This document shows, in pieces, positions 57,980 to 64,000 of a stretch of DNA of 64,000 bases; position 1 is the first letter of the stretch; each line of letters opens with the position of its first letter. Position numbers and translations under genes: made by a program. The stretch covers positions 1 through 64,000 of the forward strand of contig NZ_JXKQ01000001.1 in assembly GCF_001885945.1 (NCBI RefSeq). Reading direction: 5' to 3'. Below the pieces are notes generated by a model. That model had not been told where the DNA came from and searched no databases. It saw only the letters and a program-made list of their open reading frames with translations. This stretch comes from Enterococcus hermanniensis. GTDB taxonomy: Bacteria > Bacillota > Bacilli > Lactobacillales > Enterococcaceae.

Positions 57980-58438
57980 CTATTTATTTTGACTCTTTGC
58001 CAAGATCTCATGACGAATCCAGTCCGCATCCTCTTCAGTCCGCGCGATCATCAAAACACCATCGTCATCATTCATAGTCGTAAACAATACTTTAGAAAAT
58101 TGTTTTTCTAATAAGTTGGCACAAGCCGAAGCATTCCCTGGCAACGTCTTTACATTGATGAATTTTTCCATTTGATCGACAGAAATCACGGCATCTTTTA
58201 ACAGATCGGTCAATTTTTCATTCACATCTTCTGGTTCTTTGCGGGGCATGCTGTAACGATAGCCGCCGTTTTGTGCCGGTACTTTGATCAACTTCATCTC
58301 TTTGATGTCACGAGAGATCGTTGCTTGCGTAACAGTTACGTCTTGTTGCGCCAAGATTTCAACAAAATCTTCTTGTTTTTTTACATCGTATTCACTGAGT
58401 AATTCCGTGATCAGCCGATGACGTTCTTGCTTTCTCAT
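57980..58438 (-). CDS. argR: Arginine repressor ArgR/AhrC
   Basis: 152 residues. N-terminal winged helix (RHRLITELLSEYDVKKQEDF, TQATISRDIKEMKLIK) and C-terminal hexamer and arginine-binding domain with GNASACANLLEKQF and NDDDGVLMIARTEEDA. Represses arginine synthesis or activates catabolism with Arg as corepressor. Enterococci often carry more than one ArgR paralogue; the copy next to recN is the usual one. Start ATG with GGAGGAG. It lies 19 bases after the TlyA gene. Confidence 0.94.
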   Translation of the reverse strand: MRKQERHRLITELLSEYDVKKQEDFVEILAQQDVTVTQATISRDIKEMKLIKVPAQNGGYRYSMPRKEPEDVNEKLTDLLKDAVISVDQMEKFINVKTLPGNASACANLLEKQFSKVLFTTMNDDDGVLMIARTEEDADWIRHEILAKSQNK

Positions 58439-58457
58439 CCCTTCTCCTCCCGTACTC

Positions 58458-59273
58458 CTATTTATCTAAGCGTTGATGAGCATTTGCGACCACAGCTTCC
58501 AAACTGATCGCTGGATTCAATTCACCTGTTTCAGGCACCTTTTTAAGATGGGCAAGAAACTCGATATTTCCTTCGCCACCTGTGATCGGTGAAAAAGTCA
58601 ATTCTTGCACATCAAATCCATGGGCAGTAGCAAAATCAGTGATTTCTTTCAACACCATCAAGTGGGTCTTCGGATCCCTAATGATTCCTTTTTTTCCAAC
58701 ATATTCTTTTCCGGCTTCAAATTGCGGTTTGATCAAGGCCACGACATCGCCATCATCGGTCAAGATCTCATGTAATGGCGGTAAAATCAATTTCAATGAA
58801 ATGAATGACACATCGATCGTTGCGAAGTTGGGCTGTCCATGTTCAAAATCTGCTAATTTTGAATACCGAAAATTCGTCCGTTCCATCACGATGACCCGTT
58901 CGTCTTGCCGTAATTTCCAGGCCAATTGATTGTAGCCAACATCTAGCGCATAGCTTAGGGTCGCACCATTTTGTAAAGCGACATCGGTAAAGCCACCCGT
59001 TGAAGATCCAATATCTAGTAAGATTTTTTGATCGATCGAAAGATCAAATTCTTTCAACGCTTTTTCTAACTTCAAACCGCCGCGTGAGACATACGCCAAA
59101 CTTTGGCCTTTGATTTGCAAGACTGTTTCGATTGAGATTTTTTCACCTGGTTTGTCTAAGCGTTCATTCTTTGCATCGTAAACCAGCCCAGCCATGACAG
59201 CACGTTTGGCTTTTTCTCGGGTTTCGAATAGTCCTTGATTAAACGCTAAAACATCGACACGTTCTTTTTTCAT
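58458..59273 (-). CDS. TlyA-family rRNA 2'-O-methyltransferase
   Basis: 271 residues. N-terminal S4 RNA-binding domain (RVDVLAFNQGLFETREKAKRAVMAGLV), then an FtsJ-like methyltransferase domain with LLDIGSSTGGFTDVALQNGA and the catalytic Lys-Asp-Lys-Glu type pattern (VALIKPQFEAGKE). Homologues methylate 16S or 23S rRNA (TlyA, YqxC); the old name is hemolysin. Start ATG with AGGAG upstream. Encoded between ispA and argR as in other Firmicutes. Confidence 0.93.
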   Translation of the reverse strand: MKKERVDVLAFNQGLFETREKAKRAVMAGLVYDAKNERLDKPGEKISIETVLQIKGQSLAYVSRGGLKLEKALKEFDLSIDQKILLDIGSSTGGFTDVALQNGATLSYALDVGYNQLAWKLRQDERVIVMERTNFRYSKLADFEHGQPNFATIDVSFISLKLILPPLHEILTDDGDVVALIKPQFEAGKEYVGKKGIIRDPKTHLMVLKEITDFATAHGFDVQELTFSPITGGEGNIEFLAHLKKVPETGELNPAISLEAVVANAHQRLDK

Positions 59274-59336
59274 CGTCTTCTCCTAATTGATAGATTGCTC
59301 TCTATCTGACTCTTTTTCTTCTAGCGTTATGACGGA

Positions 59337-60215
59337 TCATAACGTAAATAATGCTAATAATTCTTGAAATACTTGTGGTTGAAATCCGGCTGCTTTAGTT
59401 AGTTGTTCGATTGTCGCTTGGGCTTGGGCCAATTCTTGTTCCAACGCGTCTTTAGCACCAGCGACACTCAACAAGGCTGGGTAAGTACTTTTAGCTGATT
59501 TTTCATCTTGTCCGACTTGTTTGCCTAAGGCTTCGGTCGTTCCGACCACATCCAATAGATCATCACGAATTTGAAAAGCCAAACCAATATGTCCACCTAG
59601 TTTTTCTAACAAAGTAAGAACATATGCTGGTTGTTGCGCTAAGATTCCTCCAGCCACAAACGCATACGTCAATAACGCCCCGGTCTTGCCACGATGGATA
59701 GCTTTCAATTCGCCTAGCGAGACTTGCTGATGTTCTGCTGCCATATCGCCAGCTTGCCCAGCTACCATCCCACCGATCCCAGCCGCTTTGGCTAATAATT
59801 GAATCAATAATACATTTTCGGTTGGCTCCAACGTCGTTTCACTGATCAATTGAAAAGCACCGGTCAATAGTCCATCCCCAGCTAAAATCGCTAACGCTTC
59901 ACCAAAAACTTTATGATTCGTTGGTTTGCCTCGACGTAAATCATCATCGTCCATCGCTGGTAGATCGTCATGGATCAAGGAATACGTATGGATCATCTCT
60001 AATGCCCCAGCCGTTTGATAAACCGGCGCGTTCAAAGTTTTTTGAAAGGCTTGAACTGTCGCTAAGACGATCAGCGGACGAATTCGTTTGCCACCAGCTT
60101 CGATCGAATACAGCATACTTTTTTTCAAGTCTTCCTGCGTTGTATATTGCGTGATGAAATCGGTCATCTCTTGTTCGACTTTTGGCAATTCTTGGGCTGA
60201 AAGCTGCTGCAACAT
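59337..60215 (-). CDS. ispA: Farnesyl (geranyl) diphosphate synthase
   Basis: 292 residues. Condenses isopentenyl diphosphate to C15, which is then extended to undecaprenyl diphosphate. First aspartate-rich motif DDLPAMDDDD at 83-92 (the two extra residues are usual for bacterial short-chain enzymes), second motif DDLLD near residue 220. Start ATG is 1 base after the xseB stop. It supplies the carrier precursor for both lipid II and the rhamnopolysaccharide made elsewhere in this window. Confidence 0.96.
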   Translation of the reverse strand: MLQQLSAQELPKVEQEMTDFITQYTTQEDLKKSMLYSIEAGGKRIRPLIVLATVQAFQKTLNAPVYQTAGALEMIHTYSLIHDDLPAMDDDDLRRGKPTNHKVFGEALAILAGDGLLTGAFQLISETTLEPTENVLLIQLLAKAAGIGGMVAGQAGDMAAEHQQVSLGELKAIHRGKTGALLTYAFVAGGILAQQPAYVLTLLEKLGGHIGLAFQIRDDLLDVVGTTEALGKQVGQDEKSAKSTYPALLSVAGAKDALEQELAQAQATIEQLTKAAGFQPQVFQELLALFTL

Positions 60216-60440
60216 CTAAGCTTCCTCCTCACCAGCAAATGGTACTTCTTCGTCTTCACTCATCATTTTAGTCAATGTTTTTTCTGCTTTCGTCAACGTA
60301 TCTTGGCATTGTTTGCTCAAGACCATGCCTTTTTGAAAAGCATCTAAAGCTTCTTCCAACGGGACATCGCCACGTTCTAATTGGGTCACGATCGCTTCTA
60401 ATTGAGCAATCGATTCTTCAAAGGTCATCTTGTTTTCCAT
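60216..60440 (-). CDS. xseB: Exodeoxyribonuclease VII small subunit
   Basis: 74 residues, the usual size. The [26 protein letters not shown] segment is the family signature. Acts with XseA in degrading single-stranded DNA to oligonucleotides. Its start codon overlaps the xseA stop region by 1 base, and its stop touches ispA. Confidence 0.95.
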   Translation of the reverse strand: MENKMTFEESIAQLEAIVTQLERGDVPLEEALDAFQKGMVLSKQCQDTLTKAEKTLTKMMSEDEEVPFAGEEEA

Positions 60441-61774
60441 TATTCTTTCACCTCATCAATTTCTAAAATGGCTGCTTTCACGTTCCCATCCACAAAATGG
60501 ATCGTTATATCTGATTCTTTCAAGTCTTTGACTGTCCGAATCACGTGATCTTCTTGGGTGGTGTACGTAAATCCACGTCCCATCGTTTTCAATGGACTCA
60601 AAAGATCCAAAGAAGTAATGGCTTGTTGGACTCTTCGCTGTTGCATCTCTAGATACGCTTGCATTTGCTGTTGCAACCGTTCTTGCAGATACGTTTGTTG
60701 TTGTTGTGCTTGTTTGACCCGACTGATAGGGTTGGCTTGGGCTAGACGGGTATGATATTGTGCTAATCCGCGTTCCCGTTGATTTACCAGCACCGTCATG
60801 TTTTGTTGCAGACGTTGCGTCAATCGATCTAATTGCACACTTTGTGCTTCGTACAAGCGATTCGGTTGCCTAAAAATATAGGATTTTTGCAAGCGGTCAA
60901 AACGTTCTTTTTTGCGTTGCAATTGATGCAAGAAAGCTTGTTCCAAACGCGCTTGCTTTTCTTTGATCCGTAAAATCTCTTCTGATAAGACCGGAACGGC
61001 TAACTCAGCGGCCGCAGTTGGCGTAGCTGCTCGCATATCCGCAACGAGATCCGCAATCGTCGTGTCCGTTTCATGTCCGACAGATGAAATGATCGGAATC
61101 GGTGAAGCGGCGATTGCACGCGCCACGACTTCTTCATTGAAAGGCCATAGATCCTCGATCGAACCTCCACCACGACCAATGATCATCGTATCAAAGTCCA
61201 TTGTTTCAGCTTTTTTGATATTTTTGACAATATCTCCAGCCGCTTTATCCCCTTGGACCAATGTCGGAAATAAGACTAATTGCGCAATCGGGTAACGCCG
61301 TTTGACCGTCGTTATGATATCCCGGATCACCGCGCCACTTGGGCTCGTGATCACTGCGATGCGTTTGGGATAACGAGGCAACGCTTTTTTGGGCTGCGAG
61401 AACAGTCCTTCTTTTTCCAACTTTTCACGCAGTTCAGCTAATGCTTGATATAACGCCCCGACACCGTCAGGTTCCATGTGATCAATGTAGATTTGATACA
61501 TCCCACTGGCTTCGTATAACGCCACACGACCAACCACTAACACTTTCATGCCTTCTTTCGGCGCGAATTTCAATTTTTGAAAAGCTCCTTTGAACATGAT
61601 CGCATTGATTTTTGAACGTTCATCTTTCAAGCTGAAATATTGATGATTGTTTGGCCGCATCCGAAAGTTGGAGATTTCTCCGGTCAAATAGACCCGCTCT
61701 AAATACGGGTCTACGTCGAATTTTCGTTTGATATATTTATTCAAAGCACTGATTGTTAAATACTCTTGTGCCAT
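60440..61774 (-). CDS. xseA: Exodeoxyribonuclease VII large subunit
   Basis: 444 residues. The N-terminal OB domain ([25 protein letters not shown]) is followed by the catalytic core with [14 protein letters not shown] and [19 protein letters not shown] long Gln-rich coiled coil (about 265-390) binds XseB. Start ATG with GAGGTG upstream. It follows folD by 15 bases. Confidence 0.97.
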   Translation of the reverse strand: MAQEYLTISALNKYIKRKFDVDPYLERVYLTGEISNFRMRPNNHQYFSLKDERSKINAIMFKGAFQKLKFAPKEGMKVLVVGRVALYEASGMYQIYIDHMEPDGVGALYQALAELREKLEKEGLFSQPKKALPRYPKRIAVITSPSGAVIRDIITTVKRRYPIAQLVLFPTLVQGDKAAGDIVKNIKKAETMDFDTMIIGRGGGSIEDLWPFNEEVVARAIAASPIPIISSVGHETDTTIADLVADMRAATPTAAAELAVPVLSEEILRIKEKQARLEQAFLHQLQRKKERFDRLQKSYIFRQPNRLYEAQSVQLDRLTQRLQQNMTVLVNQRERGLAQYHTRLAQANPISRVKQAQQQQTYLQERLQQQMQAYLEMQQRRVQQAITSLDLLSPLKTMGRGFTYTTQEDHVIRTVKDLKESDITIHFVDGNVKAAILEIDEVKE

Positions 61775-61789
61775 CTGAACACCTCTTTG

Positions 61790-62647
61790 CTATTCGTGAT
61801 CCAGTACTTGTCGTTCACAACATTCGACTGTTTGTTGCATCAACATCGTGATCGTCATCGGACCAACACCGCCAGGAACCGGTGTGATATGACTCGCGAT
61901 CGGTTCAACTTCATCGAATTTCACATCACCGATCAATTTACCTTCTGCGTTACGGTTCATCCCGACATCAATCACGACCGCACCCGGTTTGACAAATTCT
62001 TTCGTCACAAAATGACCTCTGCCGATCGCTACGACTAAAATGTCGGCTTCGCTTGCTACAGCCGGTAGATCAAGCGTTTTCGAATGCGCCATCGTGACGG
62101 TTGCATCCGCAGCTAAAAGTAGCATTCCCATCGGTTTACCAACGATATTGCTTCGACCAATCACCACCGCTTTTTTACCAGCTAATGGGATATCATAAGC
62201 TTCAAACATTTTCATGATGCCATAAGGTGTACAAGGAATCGTTTGTGGCATACCGGCAAAAAGACGACCGATGTTCAGCGGATGAAACCCATCAACATCT
62301 TTTGCTGGATCGATTGCTAATAGAATATGGTCTTCATTGATATGATCGGGTAATGGTAATTGGACCAAAATGCCATGGAATTCTGTTGATTGATTGAAAA
62401 ATTCGATTTCTTTGATTAATTCGGCTTCCGTGATCGTCGCTGGGTAGCGTTTGACTGCTGAATGGATACCGATTTTTTTAGCCACACGCTCTTTGTTGCG
62501 AACGTAAATCTGGCTGGCGGGGTTTTCACCGACTAATAACACGACCAAGCCTGGATGGATGCCTCGTTTTGCTAATTCTTCAATCCGAGTAGCCGTTTCT
62601 TGCTGCAAGTTTTCTGCTAATTCTTTACCATTAATAAGTTGTGCCAC
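61790..62647 (-). CDS. folD: Bifunctional methylenetetrahydrofolate dehydrogenase/cyclohydrolase
   Basis: 285 residues from the GTG at 62647 (VAQLINGKELAENL). This gives the normal FolD length and has GGGG 7 bases upstream; the frame runs back past the nusB stop, which cannot be coding. Substrate motif LVVLLVGENPASQIYVRNKERVAKK (with the catalytic Lys and Tyr) and NADP motif VIGRSNIVGKPM; C-terminal TPVPGGVGPMTITMLM. Interconverts one-carbon folates. It lies behind a hairpin after nusB. Confidence 0.95.
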   Translation of the reverse strand: MAQLINGKELAENLQQETATRIEELAKRGIHPGLVVLLVGENPASQIYVRNKERVAKKIGIHSAVKRYPATITEAELIKEIEFFNQSTEFHGILVQLPLPDHINEDHILLAIDPAKDVDGFHPLNIGRLFAGMPQTIPCTPYGIMKMFEAYDIPLAGKKAVVIGRSNIVGKPMGMLLLAADATVTMAHSKTLDLPAVASEADILVVAIGRGHFVTKEFVKPGAVVIDVGMNRNAEGKLIGDVKFDEVEPIASHITPVPGGVGPMTITMLMQQTVECCERQVLDHE

Positions 62648-62683
62648 GTTCAAGCCCCGCTTCTTTTTATATAGTTTAAAATA

Positions 62684-62725
62684 AAGCTGGGAAAAATAGC
62701 TAAAATTAGCTATTTGCCCCAGCTT
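62684..62725 (-). terminator. Hairpin at the nusB-folD junction
   Basis: Minus strand AAGCTGGG and AAATAGCT pair with AGCTATTT and CCCAGCTT around a 6-base loop, with a small internal mismatch, then TTTATTTT. The nusB stop codon is in the loop. It may lower transcription into folD. Confidence 0.6.
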
Positions 62726-63164
62726 CATCGATCTCTTTCATTACATTCGATAAGATCCCATTAACGAACTTTCTTGATTGGTCATCACTGAAAGTTTTGG
62801 CTAATTCGATTGCTTCATTCAAAACAACGCGATTGGGTACTTGTTGGTTGTATAACATTTCGTAGATACCTAAACGCAACAAGATCAAATCCATTTTTGC
62901 GATCCGTTTGATCGACCAATTCGAACGCAAATGGTTTTGGATGATTTCATCTAATTCCGCTTGGTGTTCGACAACGCCGCCAACTAATTCATCTAGATAA
63001 ACTGGAACAAACTCTTCTTCGTCTTCACTGACAAACTCTTGTTGATCAATGCTCAAAGCATGGTTGATCGCATCTTTTTTTGTTAATTCTTGATTGAAAT
63101 CTAACGGGAATAAAGCTTGTAATGCTTTTTCGCGGATTTCATGACGTGACAATTCTTTACTCAT
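62706..63164 (-). CDS. nusB: Transcription antitermination factor NusB
   Basis: 152 residues from the ATG at 63164 (AGAGG 6 bases upstream). Two earlier in-frame ATG codons lack a site. All-helical protein: SRHEIREKALQALFPLD at the start, an acidic insert, then RIAKMDLILLRLGIYEML and VVLNEAIELAKTF, and FVNGILSNV at the end. Binds boxA RNA with NusE in rRNA antitermination. It overlaps the asp23 gene by 8 bases. The acidic loop (about 45-65) is longer than in E. coli. Confidence 0.95.
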   Translation of the reverse strand: MSKELSRHEIREKALQALFPLDFNQELTKKDAINHALSIDQQEFVSEDEEEFVPVYLDELVGGVVEHQAELDEIIQNHLRSNWSIKRIAKMDLILLRLGIYEMLYNQQVPNRVVLNEAIELAKTFSDDQSRKFVNGILSNVMKEIDEAGANS

Positions 63165-63582
63165 TATTTTCCTCTTCATCATTAAATAGTTCTTGTAGGG
63201 TCGGTTGCTCTAATTTTTCAGCGACAACGCCAACAACATGGATATTTACTTCGCTCAATGCAACATCTGTCATGAATAAAACTTGTTGTTTGACACGTTC
63301 TTGCATTGCCATAGCTACTTTCGGTACCGAAATGCCATAGTCAAAGTAAGAATAGATATCGACTTTCAAGCCGTCTTCATCATTTTTAAGGTAGACACCT
63401 TTACCGTGAGCAGCTTTGCCTAGCAATTTACTAACGTTGTTTGCTAACGTTCCACGCATGCCATAGACACCGTCAACTTTTGAAGCTGCGATTCCGATAA
63501 TGACTTCGATCACTTCTGGTGCAATGATGATCTCGCCAAGTTCAGGAGTTGCACCTAAAACCAAATTATTTTCATCTGCCAT
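63157..63582 (-). CDS. Asp23/Gls24 family envelope stress protein (YqhY-like)
   Basis: 141 residues. One Asp23 domain with the signature IIIAPEVIEVIIGIAASKVDGVYGM and SYFDYGISVPKVAMAMQ, and an acidic tail. This is the YqhY-type copy always found before nusB. In other Firmicutes it is linked to control of acetyl-CoA carboxylase or envelope stress. Start ATG with AAGGAGAG upstream. A weak extended -10 element (TGATACAAT, fwd 63658-63663) lies about 80 bases upstream. Soluble. Confidence 0.93.
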   Translation of the reverse strand: MADENNLVLGATPELGEIIIAPEVIEVIIGIAASKVDGVYGMRGTLANNVSKLLGKAAHGKGVYLKNDEDGLKVDIYSYFDYGISVPKVAMAMQERVKQQVLFMTDVALSEVNIHVVGVVAEKLEQPTLQELFNDEEENNE

Positions 63583-63680
63583 CTTACTCTCTCCTTATTC
63601 CTTCAAGTGTAATTATTTTTTCTAATCGAAAAAATAAGTCTGATGTTCTCACATCATATTGTATCACGAACCAAGGCTCT

Positions 63681-64000
63681 TTAGGCGCGAGAAACGTAAC
63701 TTCCGTCTTGCGTATTTACGATTAATTTATCACCTTGGTTAACGAAAAATGGTACGTTGACTGTGATACCTGTTTCCATCACTGCTGGTTTTGAGCCACC
63801 AGAAGAAGTATCGCCTTTGATATTTGGATCGGTTTCAGCCACTTCTAAGACGACTGTGTTTGGTAGATCAACGCCCAATACTTCGGAACCATACATAATT
63901 ACGGTCAATTCTGTATTTTCTAACACATAACGCATCTCATCTGCCACTTGTTCTTTCGGCATTTCGATTTGCTCGTAGCTATTCATATCCATATAGACGT
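63681..64000 (-). CDS. efp: Translation elongation factor P, C-terminal part
   Basis: Partial: only the last about 105 residues are inside the window and the frame runs past the right edge. The visible part covers the middle and C-terminal OB domains, with [49 protein letters not shown] and [16 protein letters not shown]-like ending (DKLIVNT). EF-P relieves stalling at proline runs; the modified loop is in the missing N-terminal domain. It is the usual upstream neighbour of the asp23-nusB unit. Confidence 0.95.
   Translation of the reverse strand, partial: VYMDMNSYEQIEMPKEQVADEMRYVLENTELTVIMYGSEVLGVDLPNTVVLEVAETDPNIKGDTSSGGSKPAVMETGITVNVPFFVNQGDKLIVNTQDGSYVSRA

Noticed and set aside
62648-62728. 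Upstream extension of folD
   Set aside because: It crosses the hairpin and the nusB stop region and adds a hydrophobic segment foreign to FolD; the GTG at 62647 gives the normal length.
63609-63640. Palindrome TTATTTTTTC / GAAAAAATAA after efp
   Set aside because: The stem is almost all A-T with a loop of about 5 bases and no GC core; too weak to call a terminator, and it falls in the asp23 leader.

Overview
This window is chromosomal DNA of a low-GC Gram-positive coccus, almost certainly an Enterococcus. Three things point there. The genes at about 1.4-19.5 kb follow the order of the enterococcal polysaccharide antigen (epa) locus. The division and cell-wall (dcw) cluster follows the Lactobacillales layout from mraZ to ileS. 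The order asp23, nusB, folD, xseA, xseB, ispA, tlyA, argR, recN is also typical. I cannot fix the species. A complete gltBD pair argues for some caution before assuming E. faecalis or E. faecium. I see no prophage, insertion sequence, CRISPR array or plasmid gene.

Layout. 1-1233 (minus) is the 5' part of a secreted GW-repeat protein that runs off the left edge. 1425-19537 (minus) is a rhamnopolysaccharide locus: lipid-carrier primase (epaA-like), two glycosyltransferases, rmlA-rmlC-rmlB-rmlD for dTDP-L-rhamnose, a third glycosyltransferase, two large polytopic membrane proteins, an ABC polysaccharide exporter (Wzm/Wzt type), a methyltransferase-glycosyltransferase fusion and a double glycosyltransferase. 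Promoters and terminators cut it into at least three transcriptional modules. 19.6-26.4 kb holds housekeeping genes: YihY-family membrane protein, methionine aminopeptidase, flavodoxin, M29 aminopeptidase, tRNA-Arg(CCU), YfmL-like RNA helicase, a Gfo/Idh/MocA oxidoreductase and sfsA. 26.5-29 kb is a small plus-strand group of membrane proteins, including a split ThrE-type exporter. 29-35 kb is glutamate synthase gltB-gltD. 35.1-37.4 kb is an EfaR/MntR-type regulator and zwf.

37.5-55.7 kb (minus) is ileS with a T-box leader, divIVA, ylmH, ylmG, sepF, ylmE, ftsZ, ftsA, divIB, murG, murD, mraY, a PBP2x-type transpeptidase, ftsL, rsmH, mraZ and a DUF3397 gene. A 38-residue DUF4044 gene follows on the plus strand. 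56.2-63.6 kb (minus) is asp23 to recN, and the window ends inside efp.

How it fits together. Much of the window builds the cell envelope: lipid II and septum machinery (dcw) on one side, and the rhamnose-rich wall polysaccharide on the other. Both draw on undecaprenyl phosphate, and IspA (59.3 kb) supplies the short prenyl precursor. The most interesting point is in the polysaccharide export module. A Wzt with a C-terminal carbohydrate-binding domain sits 2 bases from a methyltransferase-glycosyltransferase fusion. This resembles the cap-and-recognise chain-length control of ABC-exported O antigens, and here it would act in a Gram-positive wall polysaccharide. That is inference. All functional assignments rest on motifs and gene order read by eye; no database search was run.
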